A stretch of 64,000 nt of DNA from Bombella pollinis (GCF_026385485.1 NZ_JANIDX010000001.1:1-64000); one strand, 5' to 3'; shown: positions 52,402 through 61,860, counted from the stretch's first letter. The notes: a model not told the origin generated them from the letters alone. Numbers and translations: made by a program.

Positions 52402-53326
52402 TTACCCCCAACTCACCCTCCGTGAGCTTCATTATTTCATGGTCGTGGCCACGCAGGGCAATTTCAGCCACGCAAGTGATATGCTGCATATCAGCCAGCC
52501 CTCCCTCAGCATGGGCATCCGCTCTTTAGAGAATAAATTAGATGTGCGCCTTTTTGACCGGACACATAAAGCCATCACCCTTACCGACAAAGGCAAGACC
52601 TTTTTCCTCCATGCAGAACGTCTCTTAGAGGCAGAACAGAATCTTCAACGGGCTATGGCTGATGAATCCGGCCCCTTAAAAGGGACTGTCCATTTAGCCC
52701 TCCCGCCTATCCTTGGGGCTATCTATTTCCGCCCTATCATCCGGCAATTTTGCAGCTTATACTCAGAGGTCGTGCTCACGATTGAGGAATACTCTTCCGA
52801 CAGGATCGTAACACAGCTTCTAGGTCATCATACCAATATCGCTGCACTCATAGAGCCTATCCATAATAAGCAATTACACACCATCGCTTTTGCAGAGGAG
52901 GAGCTATGCTTGCTCATGGCGGACACACACCCGCTTGCAGGCCGGGCTATATGTTCCTTCACCGATATTTTGGAGGAAAAATTTGTCCTCATGAATGAGG
53001 ATTTCAAAATTAACCAATTTATCTCAGAAGCCTTTGCCTCTCACGGGGTCACACCGCAGGTTACGGGGCGGACAAGCGATACATCGCTCTTACTAACCGT
53101 AGTGCAGGCGGGTGTTGGCATCACTATCCTTCCCGCTGCTTTTCATAATCCTATCCAACATGACGGGCTTTATTGCTGCCCCTTACAAGACCCTACCCTC
53201 CGCATCACTATCTCACTCGCTATCCGCCGTAATAGCCCCTTAAATAAAGCTGAGGAGACATGGCTACAACACAGCCTTAATAATCAGTCCTACCAGCCTC
53301 CCTCATCGCCCTCACCGCAGCCATAA
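52397..53326 (+). CDS. LysR-family transcriptional regulator
   Basis: The 309-residue protein has the LysR helix-turn-helix at its N-terminus (LRELHYFMVVATQGNFSHAS, then HISQPSLSMGIRSLENKLDV) and an effector-binding domain (GTVHLALPPILGAIYFRPII; LLTVVQAGVGITILPAAFH). The frame is intact. Its ATG lies inside the reverse-strand remains of the decarboxylase, no ribosome site is visible, and no intergenic promoter region is left. Divergent LysR genes often control the neighbouring gene, so its target may have been the decarboxylase. It may be poorly expressed. Confidence 0.88.
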   Translation: MPYPQLTLRELHYFMVVATQGNFSHASDMLHISQPSLSMGIRSLENKLDVRLFDRTHKAITLTDKGKTFFLHAERLLEAEQNLQRAMADESGPLKGTVHLALPPILGAIYFRPIIRQFCSLYSEVVLTIEEYSSDRIVTQLLGHHTNIAALIEPIHNKQLHTIAFAEEELCLLMADTHPLAGRAICSFTDILEEKFVLMNEDFKINQFISEAFASHGVTPQVTGRTSDTSLLLTVVQAGVGITILPAAFHNPIQHDGLYCCPLQDPTLRITISLAIRRNSPLNKAEETWLQHSLNNQSYQPPSSPSPQP

Positions 53327-53342
53327 AGGGAGGTCGTCTATT

Positions 53343-54248
53343 CTATAAAAACCCTTGCTGTCTCATCCAACGCTCTGCGAGATGAGGCCATTTTTGTGTG
53401 GGGCCTGTTGCACGGCCTAGGCCGAAGCCATGCCCGCCTGTAGCAAATTGATGAACCTCATAAGGCCGATGATGCCTCTGATAAGACTGCACCAGATACT
53501 CATCTTGCGGGGGTGAAACAATGGAATCATCCGCCGCATAAGCCAAAAATAATGGAGGGGCATGAACACCAACATGAGGCGGCAAAGACCATCTCATTAT
53601 CTGCTCTCTTGTCGCAGAATGGTCACCAAGGCAGGCACGGCTTGTACGCGTTCGCTCAAAAGGGGGGCCAACCATCGTCACAGGGTACAGCAGCATTAAT
53701 AAAGCAGGGGGCATAGTATGAGCCTCCAAGGCAGTTAAGCCCGCCAAATGCCCCCCCGCTGAAAAGCCCATAAGAGCAACACGCTGTGCATCAATACGCT
53801 CATTATACAGGCCCGATTGTAACAGGGAGAGAGCCTGCCGCGCATCAGCTAATGGAGCCTCCATCATTCCCCCCTCATCAGGCAAACGATATAGCAAAAT
53901 CGCGGCGGTAATCCCTAAAGAGGCGAGCCAGTGCGCCGCAGGAAGGGCCTCTTGCGCCACCGCGATATGCCGATACCCTCCACCTGCGGCAATAATAACA
54001 GCCGCCCCATTGGGATGCTCAGGCCGCATAATATGCAAACCCGGCGCACTTACACGCACTATACGACCACGGCGTGATGTATAAGCAGGGCTTGCCATGC
54101 TACCCTCTGGCCATAGAGGATAGACATCGCGAGCATTATCTAAACGCATCCTATCTGCTGCCATACAGTCTTGCCCATATGCCCTATAAGCTAGAGATGA
54201 CAAGGCACAGCATTCTCGTAAAAAAGAACGGCGTGTCCTCATCACCAT
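53343..54248 (-). CDS. Exported alpha/beta hydrolase, esterase-like
   Basis: ATG 54248 has AAGGAG six bases upstream and gives a product of 301 residues. Its N-terminus (MVMRTRRSFLREC) has a twin-arginine-like motif, though the hydrophobic part is weak. The hydrolase core shows an AAGGGYRH oxyanion loop and nucleophile Ser in LMGFSAGGHLAGL. LAYAADDSIVSP gives the Asp, and ATGGHGFG the His. It resembles acetyl-xylan or BD-FAE esterases. The substrate is unknown. It converges with the LysR gene. Confidence 0.82.
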   Translation of the reverse strand: MVMRTRRSFLRECCALSSLAYRAYGQDCMAADRMRLDNARDVYPLWPEGSMASPAYTSRRGRIVRVSAPGLHIMRPEHPNGAAVIIAAGGGYRHIAVAQEALPAAHWLASLGITAAILLYRLPDEGGMMEAPLADARQALSLLQSGLYNERIDAQRVALMGFSAGGHLAGLTALEAHTMPPALLMLLYPVTMVGPPFERTRTSRACLGDHSATREQIMRWSLPPHVGVHAPPLFLAYAADDSIVSPPQDEYLVQSYQRHHRPYEVHQFATGGHGFGLGRATGPTQKWPHLAERWMRQQGFL

Positions 54249-54455
54249 CAACAGCTCCTTCACTCTTAAATGCATCTACCCTTAACAAGGTGCGCCACCC
54301 TGCGGAGATGAAATATTTATGACAACTACGTTAAATATAAGAATATTACCTTAAAAACGGCGGAAAACAGAGGTTTTTTGCCAGTTTCTCCACCTCTTGC
54401 GGCCTGTTCCCGCTCTTACAGAATTAGGCTAGTATCACGGCAAAAGGGAGAGGCT

Positions 54456-55187
54456 ATGCCGCAACAAGGCCAACATATTGTACAACGTTATGGGGAGGAC
54501 CTCCGCCGCCTACGCTCTTTTATGGAGGAGATGGGCGGCCTTGTGGAACATCAATTATCGCTTATCCTCACCGCTTTTACCGAGACCGATGCACAAGCCA
54601 TCTCCCAAGTCATTCATCATGATAAAGCCATTGATGCTTTAGAGCATGAGGTAGAAACACAAGCCATCCGCCTCCTCGCTCTCCATGGCCCTATGGCCGC
54701 AGATTTGCGTGAGATTGTCGCTAACATCCCCATGGCTGGCACATTAGAGCGCGTTGGCGATTATGCGCGCTCCATCGCACGGCGGCTAGAGCAGATGGAG
54801 CAGCCCATCCCCCCTCATGACCGGCTCGCTTTAAGTGAAATTGGTCGCATGGTCCTCGAGCATCTCCGCCGTGTGATGGACGCTTTAGAGCATCAAGATG
54901 CAACGGCGGCTCATTCTGTTTGGCAGGCTGATCATCGTGTGGATGAATATTGCGCTACCATGACCCATAATTATCTGGAGCGCATGACCCAACAGCCCCG
55001 TGCGCTACGCTTTTATATCTCCCTCTTATTCATCATTAGGAACCTAGAGCGGATAGGAGACCACATAACTGATATAGCCGAGCGCATCATCTTCATCGCA
55101 ACAGGTACGTTACCGCCGCCCACAGCCCGACCGCACGGCCATGCAGCACAGAGCATCGCCACAGAGCAAGAGGCCAGCACCCCGTGA
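54456..55187 (+). CDS. phoU: Phosphate transport regulator PhoU
   Basis: ATG 54456 follows GGGAGAGG and gives 243 residues. The two PhoU helical repeats show the acidic metal motifs: KAIDALEHEVETQAIRLLAL and VWQADHRVDEYCATMTHNYL. LRFYISLLFIIRNLERIGDH is another hallmark. PhoU keeps PhoR inactive when phosphate is ample and tempers the Pst transporter. No pst genes are in the window. The stop overlaps the phoB start (TGATG). Confidence 0.93.
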   Translation: MPQQGQHIVQRYGEDLRRLRSFMEEMGGLVEHQLSLILTAFTETDAQAISQVIHHDKAIDALEHEVETQAIRLLALHGPMAADLREIVANIPMAGTLERVGDYARSIARRLEQMEQPIPPHDRLALSEIGRMVLEHLRRVMDALEHQDATAAHSVWQADHRVDEYCATMTHNYLERMTQQPRALRFYISLLFIIRNLERIGDHITDIAERIIFIATGTLPPPTARPHGHAAQSIATEQEASTP

Positions 55188-55936
55188 TGCCTGCTCCACC
55201 GGCTACAAATACCACTAAAGGCTTTGTCCTCGTTGTAGAGGATGATGCCGCCCTGCGCCTATTGCTTGAACATAGCTTGCAGCAACGTGGTTATCAGGTG
55301 CATGCTGTTGCAGATGCGGAACACGCTCTTACCTTTCTTGAGGGGACAAAACCGGATGTCGCCCTTCTGGACTGGATGATGCCCGGCCTCTCCGGCCTAG
55401 AATTATGCCGCATCATAAGGCAGAAGCCGGGTTTAAAGGACCTGCCTATCTTATTCCTCACTGCACGAACGGAGGAGCAAGATCTTATTAATGGGCTTGA
55501 TCACGGGGCGGATGCTTACCTCACTAAGCCATGCAGTGCTGATAAGTTAGACGCCCGCCTCCGCGCCTTATTACGCCGCGCTCGCCCTAGCCAAGACCAA
55601 ATCAGTTTCGGCCCCTTACTCTTAGAACCAGAAAATCACCACGTCACACGCGCTGGCCGCGTCATCACCTTAGGGCCAACGGAATATCGCCTCTTAGACA
55701 TACTCATCCGCCAACCCCGTAAAGTCTTTTCCCGCGAACTCTTATTAGAGCGCATTTGGGGAGCCAATGTTCATGTGGAACTCCGGACGGTGGATGTCCA
55801 TATCCGCCGCTTACGGAAGGCCCTAAATGAGCCGGGGGAGGCAGACCTTATCAGGACCGTACGCTCGGCGGGATACGCGCTAGATGATAGCCGCATGGAG
55901 CATGATGCCTCCCCTTCTGCCCCCACTGCGCCTTAA
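55187..55936 (+). CDS. phoB: Phosphate regulon response regulator PhoB
   Basis: The 249-residue regulator has a receiver domain (LVVEDDAALRLLLEHSLQQR, phospho-acceptor D62 in ALLDWMMPGLSG, and YLTKPC). A winged-helix OmpR/PhoB output domain follows (LGPTEYRLLDILIRQPRKVF, VDVHIRRLRKALNEPGEADL). The TGATG junction with phoU and direct adjacency to phoR argue for PhoB. The C-terminal tail is Pro/Ser-rich and short. No Pho box is seen before phoU. Confidence 0.92.
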   Translation: MPAPPATNTTKGFVLVVEDDAALRLLLEHSLQQRGYQVHAVADAEHALTFLEGTKPDVALLDWMMPGLSGLELCRIIRQKPGLKDLPILFLTARTEEQDLINGLDHGADAYLTKPCSADKLDARLRALLRRARPSQDQISFGPLLLEPENHHVTRAGRVITLGPTEYRLLDILIRQPRKVFSRELLLERIWGANVHVELRTVDVHIRRLRKALNEPGEADLIRTVRSAGYALDDSRMEHDASPSAPTAP

Positions 55937-57139
55937 ATGATAGGGCATATCCTATGGCTGGGCGGTGGTGCCGTTTTATGCCTCTGCTGCCTTTATATAG
56001 GATGGGTGCTAGCCCGTTATTATCAGGACAACCCACCTCGCAGTGCACACACAGCTCCATACTCATCCGCTAAAGCCCCCCTTCATCAGATGGCATTAGA
56101 TGAGTTAGTGGAACTCATCCCCGGTATGGCTTTAATCCTTGACCCGATGGGGCAGATTCTCGCCTGTAATCAAGCCGCGCAAGAGCATTATAAAGAGAGC
56201 TTACGCGCCATCCTTCGTCACCCTAATAGCCGCGCTATATTGCACGAAGCCTTAGCGACCTCACCTTCTACCGGCCCGCATGCCATCCATACCGCCATCG
56301 TTCATCTGGATGTCCCCATCAAGCACACGATCCGCTTAGCGATGCGCCAGTTAAGTAGGCCACAAGGGCGGGATAAGATGGTCCTCACCCTCCTTACCGA
56401 CCATAGCACAGAGCAAGCAATGGACCGTATGCGGGCCGATTTTATTGCCCATGCAAGCCATGAGCTACGCACCCCGCTGGCCTCACTCAGTGGGTTTATC
56501 GACCTCCTAAAAGACAATGAGGGCACAACAGACCAAGCCTCCCGCACGCTTTATCTACAGATAATGAGCCAACAAGCCACGCGTATGCAACGGCTAGTGG
56601 AGCGACTTTTATACCTCTCTCATCTCCAACTCCGCAGCCATAACCGCCCTCATACACGCCTTGATGTTGGGGAGTTATTCGCCCTTATCGTGGGGGAAGT
56701 CCTACCTCGTTTTACCGATAACACGCGTAACCTCACTGTAGAGCAAGAGGAGGATCATCTTACCCTCCTTGCTGATGAGGATGAGATGATCCAGCTCTTT
56801 CTCAATCTCATCGAAAATGCCATCCGCTATGGTACGACACCAGACCACGCTTTGCAGGTCCGCCTCTGTGCGCGTAAGGAAGGTACGGGCATTTTATTAT
56901 CTGTAAGTGATAATGGCCCCGGCATTGCGCCTCATCATCTCCCCCGCCTTACCGAGCGTTTTTACCGCGTTACCGATAATAAGCAGACCAATCCCGCGGA
57001 AGTGGAAGAAGGCACAGGGTTGGGATTGGCCATCGTCCAACAGATTGTAGAACGCCATAAAGGCCATCTACGCTTTCTCAGCCCCCCTCATGAAGGCACG
57101 ATATGCCGTATCTGGCTCCCTGCCGCACCCGCTTTGTAA
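55937..57139 (+). CDS. phoR: Phosphate regulon sensor histidine kinase PhoR
   Basis: The 400-residue kinase has one N-terminal membrane helix (ILWLGGGAVLCLCCLYIGWV) and a PAS-like region (VELIPGMALILDPMGQILAC). The dimerisation box has phospho-His H175 in IAHASHELRTPLASLSG. The ATP domain has NLIENAIRYG, LSVSDNGPGIA and GTGLGLAIVQQIVERHKG. Lack of a periplasmic sensor domain is typical of PhoR. It begins directly after the phoB stop. Confidence 0.92.
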   Translation: MIGHILWLGGGAVLCLCCLYIGWVLARYYQDNPPRSAHTAPYSSAKAPLHQMALDELVELIPGMALILDPMGQILACNQAAQEHYKESLRAILRHPNSRAILHEALATSPSTGPHAIHTAIVHLDVPIKHTIRLAMRQLSRPQGRDKMVLTLLTDHSTEQAMDRMRADFIAHASHELRTPLASLSGFIDLLKDNEGTTDQASRTLYLQIMSQQATRMQRLVERLLYLSHLQLRSHNRPHTRLDVGELFALIVGEVLPRFTDNTRNLTVEQEEDHLTLLADEDEMIQLFLNLIENAIRYGTTPDHALQVRLCARKEGTGILLSVSDNGPGIAPHHLPRLTERFYRVTDNKQTNPAEVEEGTGLGLAIVQQIVERHKGHLRFLSPPHEGTICRIWLPAAPAL

Positions 57140-57243
57140 GGTAAAAACATTACAACATCATCACCCCCCTTGCAGGGAAAAGAGGCTCCACACCATCTTA
57201 CATGAAAGACGCCTAGTGAAGGCCGTATTAGGGAGATTCTTCG

Positions 57244-58065
57244 ATGCCCCATATTACCACGAGCGACCATGTCAAACTCTATTATGAGGAGCATGGCCAA
57301 GGGCGGCCCCTTGTCATGATTCATGGTTGGACATTTTCCGGGCGGTTCTTCCACCGTAATGTTGCCGCTTTTGCACAAAAATACCGTGTCATTACGCTGG
57401 ATTTACGCGGGCATGGGCACTCTGACAAACCGCATCATGGCTATCGTATCGCCCGCCTCGCAGCGGACCTCCGCGATGTGTTGGAGGCTTTGGACCTTCA
57501 TGATGTTACGGTTCTTGGCTGGTCCATCGGCTCACCCATCATCTGGTCTTATATGGAGCTTTTTGGCACAAAACGCCTCCGCAGTGCCATTTTCGTCCAG
57601 CAGACACCAAAGCAATTCTTCTCGCCTGACTGGAAGCTAGGCCACGCTACATGCTACGATGAGGCCGGGTTAACCTTCCTCCAACAACAGCTTACCTTTA
57701 ACCGCAGCGCGTTTGATCAACAAAATCTCGCTGATTGCCTCAGCACCTCCCTGCCTGAGGATGAAAAAACCATGCTGCTTAACGAGATGGCCGCATGCCC
57801 TAGCTATGCCGCTTCCCTCATGATGGCTGACCACACAACGCAAGATTGGCGAGATGTCCTCCCCCATCTCTCACTACCCTCCCTCATGATGATTGCTGGG
57901 AAGGATAAAGTCCTCCCCGCTGCTGGACCTCGGTGGGTGGCAGAGCATATGCCGCATTGCCAAGCCGTAGAGTTTGAGGAAAGTTCCCATATGGTGTTCC
58001 TTGATGAGACAGAGAAGTTCAACCATACTGTTCTCACCTTTATGAAAGAGGAAGCCGCCGCATGA
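57244..58065 (+). CDS. Alpha/beta hydrolase
   Basis: The 273-residue enzyme has an oxyanion loop MIHGWTFSGRFF, the LDLRGHGHSDKP turn, nucleophile S94 in VLGWSIGSPI, the acid in MMIAGKDKVL and His in FEESSHMVFLDE. It resembles haloperoxidase-type or non-haem chloroperoxidase hydrolases. GGGAG precedes the ATG. The stop overlaps the next gene as ATGA, so it works in a unit with the TIM-barrel protein. Confidence 0.87.
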   Translation: MPHITTSDHVKLYYEEHGQGRPLVMIHGWTFSGRFFHRNVAAFAQKYRVITLDLRGHGHSDKPHHGYRIARLAADLRDVLEALDLHDVTVLGWSIGSPIIWSYMELFGTKRLRSAIFVQQTPKQFFSPDWKLGHATCYDEAGLTFLQQQLTFNRSAFDQQNLADCLSTSLPEDEKTMLLNEMAACPSYAASLMMADHTTQDWRDVLPHLSLPSLMMIAGKDKVLPAAGPRWVAEHMPHCQAVEFEESSHMVFLDETEKFNHTVLTFMKEEAAA

Positions 58066-58922
58066 GCCACTTTCCCTTCGCCTTTGGCATGAACGAGTTT
58101 ACCACCCAACCGTGGTCTTTTGAGGAAGATATTCAGCATTATGCAGCCCTAGGGGTTGAGACGATCGAACTATGTGAGAACAAACTCGACCCCCATCGGT
58201 TGGATGAGCAAATGGCATTGCTGAAGGAAAGCGGGCTGAAGCTTAGCTCCTTCCAACCATTAGTCCGCACATTTGGGGCCAGTAAGATGGTGCCCTATCC
58301 CCAAGAGGCTGAACGCCGCTTCGCCCGCTTAGAAGAAAGCCTGCATCGCTTTGCGCCTTACGCCCAAAATGTACCGTTTGTCGTCAATACAGGGGCACCT
58401 GATAACGGCGATGTATATGGTTGCATCCACCATACGATAGACTCCCTCCATCGCCTCTGCCCCCTAGCGCAAGAACTCGGCGTTACGCTCTCCTTAGAGC
58501 CGCTCAACCCCACATCCATCAATTATGAGACCGCTATTTGGACGATTGACCAAGCCTTAGACATCATCAAAGCCGTCAATCATCCTGCCCTAGGGCTATG
58601 CCTTGATTATTGGAACATCTGGCAACAACCTGATGTATGCGCCGCCATCCGCCGGGCGGGGACGCTGATTAATGTTGTGCAGATTAGCGACTGGCGCACA
58701 CCACGCTCCGCTGCAGATAGGCTCATACCGGGAGCAGGGTGCATCCCCCTCCATGAGATGCTCCATGCTACATGGGATGCGGGATTCCGCGGGGCCTGCG
58801 CGGTGGAGATTTTCTCCTCCGATGTCAGCGATAGCTTGTATCAAGGGGACCTATCCGCCCTCATCACACAATGCCGCCTTGCTTTGGAGACACTCTGGGC
58901 ACAACCAACTTCCCCCTCTTAA
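58062..58922 (+). CDS. Sugar phosphate isomerase/epimerase-like TIM-barrel protein
   Basis: The 286-residue protein has the AP2Ec/xylose-isomerase barrel pattern. It shows LGVETIELCENKLDPHRLDE at the start, LSLEPLNPTS with a metal-binding Glu, LGLCLDYWNIWQQPD, VQISDWRTPR and FRGACAVEIFSSD. Metal ligands (E, D, H-like, E) are mostly visible. The reaction could be ketose epimerisation or inosose-type isomerisation. It is coupled by ATGA to the hydrolase. A hairpin (58912-58932) without a T-run overlaps its stop. Confidence 0.82.
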   Translation: MSHFPFAFGMNEFTTQPWSFEEDIQHYAALGVETIELCENKLDPHRLDEQMALLKESGLKLSSFQPLVRTFGASKMVPYPQEAERRFARLEESLHRFAPYAQNVPFVVNTGAPDNGDVYGCIHHTIDSLHRLCPLAQELGVTLSLEPLNPTSINYETAIWTIDQALDIIKAVNHPALGLCLDYWNIWQQPDVCAAIRRAGTLINVVQISDWRTPRSAADRLIPGAGCIPLHEMLHATWDAGFRGACAVEIFSSDVSDSLYQGDLSALITQCRLALETLWAQPTSPS

Positions 58923-59068
58923 AAAGAGGGGGCATAGTGGGGAGTGTCCCTTATAGCAAAGTTTCTTATTTGTTGCATTATCAGAATAATTTATTTTTTA
59001 AGGCTTATAACAGAACGGTTTTTACCCCATAAAGGAAGAAGGATTCACAGGACCAAGGGCCCGTTTTC

Positions 59069-60445
59069 ATGCTCAGCCTCTTTGACCTATTCAAAATAGG
59101 GATTGGCCCGTCCTCCTCCCATACAGTCGGCCCTATGCGTGCAGCACAACGCTTTACCGATGTGCTGGCAGACCTCCCTGATGGCCCCTTAGAGAAAGAC
59201 CCCGCCCGTATTGTCGTCACCCTTTATGGCTCGCTCGCCCTCACTGCGGAAGGGCACGGCACCATCAAAGCGATTCTGCTTGGCTTAGCGGGCGAAACGC
59301 CAGAGCATGTTAACCCCGATACAGCCCAAAAGCTCGTCCAGCATATTGAAAGCACACATCTGCTGAACCTCAATGGCACGAGCTTCTCCTTCGATTATCA
59401 AAAAGATATTTGCCTTGATACCAGCACCATCCCGCCCATCCATCCCAATACTATGCAGTTTGAAGCTTTCAGCCGAGATGGCAGCCTCATCACACGTCAA
59501 CGCTTTTGCTCTGTCGGAGGTGGATTCATTACGCCAGAAGAACAAGCGCGCACTATGTCTTATTCCCTACCGGATGTGCCTTACCCTTTCCGCAGTGGGG
59601 CGGCTTTGCTAGCCCATACGAAGAAACATCATACCGATATTGCCAGCATCGTTTTAAAAAACGAAACCGCCATCCGCCCCCTATGGGATGTTGAGCGAGG
59701 GATGGACCGCATTACTGATGTTATGTTCGCCTGTATTGAGGCTGGGTTACATCATACCGATACACTCCCCGGCCCACTAAAAGTACAAAGACGTGCAGCA
59801 AAATTATATGCCCGCTTACAAGCCAAAACAAACGCCGCCCCCTCCCCCCATAATGTGATGAACTGGATCAGCCTCTTTGCCATTGCGGTGAATGAGGAAA
59901 ATGCCGCTGGCGGGCGTGTTGTCACCGCCCCTACCAACGGGGCCGCTGGCGTTATCCCCGCTGTAATGCGCTATTATCGCGACTTCTGCCCCGAATATAG
60001 CAAGGCTGGGTTACGCACCTTCCTCCTCACAGCAGCAGCGATTGGGGGGCTGTTTAAACTCAACGCTTCTATCTCCGGGGCGGAGGTTGGCTGCCAAGGT
60101 GAAGTTGGCGTTGCCTCCTCTATGGCTGCTGCGGGCCTAACCGCAGCCCTTGGTGGCTCACCAGAGCAATGTGAACATGCTGCTGAAATCGCTATGGAGC
60201 ATCACCTCGGCATGACATGCGACCCTGTGGCAGGGCTTGTGCAAATCCCCTGTATTGAGCGCAATGCCTTTGGGGCTGTGAAAGCCATTAACGCATCCTC
60301 TTTGGCGATGAGTGATGATGCAAACGCGCATTATGTCTCCCTTGATCATGTCATCAAAACCATGGCGGAGACAGGACGGGATATGAATCATCGTTATAAA
60401 GAGACCGCCTTAGGCGGCCTGGCAGTGAATGTCCCTGCTTGTTAA
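59069..60445 (+). CDS. sdaA: L-serine ammonia-lyase (dehydratase)
   Basis: The 458-residue iron-sulfur enzyme converts L-serine to pyruvate and ammonia. It is the single-chain type, with an N-terminal beta domain (KIGIGPSSSHTVGPMRAAQR, LYGSLALTAEGHGTIKAILL) and an alpha domain. The cluster cysteines lie in GAEVGCQGEVG and in TCDPVAGLVQIPCIERN. NEENAAGGRVVTAPTNGAAG binds substrate. The 146-base upstream gap is very AT-rich, and a promoter is plausible there (TTGCAT near 58972). It stands alone. Confidence 0.95.
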   Translation: MLSLFDLFKIGIGPSSSHTVGPMRAAQRFTDVLADLPDGPLEKDPARIVVTLYGSLALTAEGHGTIKAILLGLAGETPEHVNPDTAQKLVQHIESTHLLNLNGTSFSFDYQKDICLDTSTIPPIHPNTMQFEAFSRDGSLITRQRFCSVGGGFITPEEQARTMSYSLPDVPYPFRSGAALLAHTKKHHTDIASIVLKNETAIRPLWDVERGMDRITDVMFACIEAGLHHTDTLPGPLKVQRRAAKLYARLQAKTNAAPSPHNVMNWISLFAIAVNEENAAGGRVVTAPTNGAAGVIPAVMRYYRDFCPEYSKAGLRTFLLTAAAIGGLFKLNASISGAEVGCQGEVGVASSMAAAGLTAALGGSPEQCEHAAEIAMEHHLGMTCDPVAGLVQIPCIERNAFGAVKAINASSLAMSDDANAHYVSLDHVIKTMAETGRDMNHRYKETALGGLAVNVPAC

Positions 60446-60462
60446 GGGAGGCCATTCCCTTA

Positions 60463-60514
60463 CCGTGACGCATACAGTATTGTGAATCTACATCGTCTCT
60501 TTTTTGCGTTACGG
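60463..60514. other. Long-range inverted repeat before a secreted-protein gene
   Basis: CCGTGACGCA (60463-60472) and TGCGTTACGG (60505-60514) pair over ten bases with one G-T, across 32 bases. The second arm ends eight bases before the ATG at 60523. It may be a leader hairpin or operator. No function is known. Confidence 0.3.
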
Positions 60515-60522
60515 TCGGCTTT

Positions 60523-61209
60523 ATGAAACGCCTTCTCCTCCCTGCTCTGATTTGTGGGGCTGCTAGCCTCCCCCCCCTCTCCCCTCTCTATGCTGAGCCG
60601 GGCGACCCTTTGCCAGCCTCCCAACGCCCACCGGCTCCAGCCCTTTTGGAACCAAAATTACCGTGCCAAAAGATGGCCAGCGCGCCGATTATCTTTGCCT
60701 CTAAACATAGTGATGATGCCCTCCATATGCGGGTACAATGTGTGATGGATAAAGGCCAAGATGGGTTATGGCGCGCCCAGAGCTGCTCCTACCATTCCCA
60801 TTGGAACGGCTTTTACATGCCCCGCCCCCCAAAAGTGCGCCATTATCGTGATGTCGTCACAAATTATATGGATAATGCTTGCTTTACTGATGGGCAGCTC
60901 ACCCCTTATCTCTCTGATGAGCAAAATGAACAGCCTGATTCTATCTCTGATGAAGATGCTTGGACCTCCCGCACCATCACCCCATGGCGTGAGGACCAAT
61001 TTGCCCATGGCATCAGCCCCGCGCAGGATGAAAAATTGGGGGCGATTTACCTCAATAATACGCGTGTGATGCTCAAACTCAGCTTCACTCATCGTCCCCC
61101 CGTCACGGCGGAGGAAAATGATACAGATAAAGCCGCACATTCACCCCACCGTTTTGAGCCTGCACCAAGCATCATCAATCTTGATGCCGTCTCGGCAGTA
61201 ACGAAATAA
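60523..61209 (+). CDS. Secreted protein of unknown function
   Basis: The 228-residue product has a signal peptide (MKRLLLPALICGAASLPPLS, cleavage near LYAEP). A Pro-rich stretch follows, then a domain with four cysteines (LPCQKMA, QCVMDKG, SCSYHS and NACFTDG) that may form two disulfides. VRCQ-type and YHSHWNGFYMPR segments have no family I know. The C-terminus is Asp/Glu/Pro-rich. It is probably periplasmic. It converges with alkB. Confidence 0.6.
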   Translation: MKRLLLPALICGAASLPPLSPLYAEPGDPLPASQRPPAPALLEPKLPCQKMASAPIIFASKHSDDALHMRVQCVMDKGQDGLWRAQSCSYHSHWNGFYMPRPPKVRHYRDVVTNYMDNACFTDGQLTPYLSDEQNEQPDSISDEDAWTSRTITPWREDQFAHGISPAQDEKLGAIYLNNTRVMLKLSFTHRPPVTAEENDTDKAAHSPHRFEPAPSIINLDAVSAVTK

Positions 61210-61218
61210 GCCCTCCCC

Positions 61219-61860
61219 TTACCGTACAGTGCGGAAGGTGAGATTATATCGCCAGCCTAGCCCCGCAACAGCAGGGCCGGGCTTAATGGGCATAATCCCG
61301 TGGAAGTTATGCCGGCTTGGCCCGCCCCACACCACTACATCCCCATGATGGAGGGGCACTTTACGACATGGGGCGTTGCGCGTCGCCCCACCCCATTGGA
61401 ATATCGCTGATAACCCAAGAGAGACCGAAATAATCGGGGCTTCAACGACCTGTTCATCACAATCCTGATGCAGCCCCATGCCTGCACCGGGGGCATAGCG
61501 GTTAATCAACCCAGATTGCGGCATAAACTGCTTATAGCCTGCCTCTTGCGCCGCTCGCACCGCAAGTGATTGGAAGATAAGCGGCATAGTCGGCCAAGCA
61601 CGCCCGGTCAAAGGGTCTAGCTCATCATAACGATACCCTCGGCCATCACTCACCCAACCATAACGACCACATGCCGTCATGGCCGCAGCAAGCTGGCCTC
61701 CTCGGGCTGTTTTATACCGCCGCAAAGGGGCTTGTTTTAGAACATCCTCAATCGCCTGCAACAAAGCGGGAGCATTTGCTTTAGCAAAACCACCCAACAC
61801 CACAGCCCCGGGGGCTAAAACCTGCCGGGTGCGTGTCTCTGGGAATAAATCATCCATCAT
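61219..61860 (-). CDS. alkB: DNA oxidative demethylase AlkB
   Basis: The 213-residue Fe(II)/2-oxoglutarate enzyme repairs 1-methyladenine and 3-methylcytosine. Ligands match E. coli AlkB even in numbering: H131 and D133 in GLHQDCDE, H187 in SRHNFHGI, and R204 and R210 in WRYNLTFRTVR for 2-oxoglutarate. GLINRYAPGAGMGLH is the characteristic motif. Its ATG overlaps the stop of the upstream small monooxygenase gene (ATGA). Confidence 0.94.
   Translation of the reverse strand: MMDDLFPETRTRQVLAPGAVVLGGFAKANAPALLQAIEDVLKQAPLRRYKTARGGQLAAAMTACGRYGWVSDGRGYRYDELDPLTGRAWPTMPLIFQSLAVRAAQEAGYKQFMPQSGLINRYAPGAGMGLHQDCDEQVVEAPIISVSLGLSAIFQWGGATRNAPCRKVPLHHGDVVVWGGPSRHNFHGIMPIKPGPAVAGLGWRYNLTFRTVR

Noticed and set aside
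58912..58932. Nine-base-pair hairpin over the stop of the epimerase-like gene
   Set aside because: It has a strong stem but no T-run after it, so it is not called a terminator.
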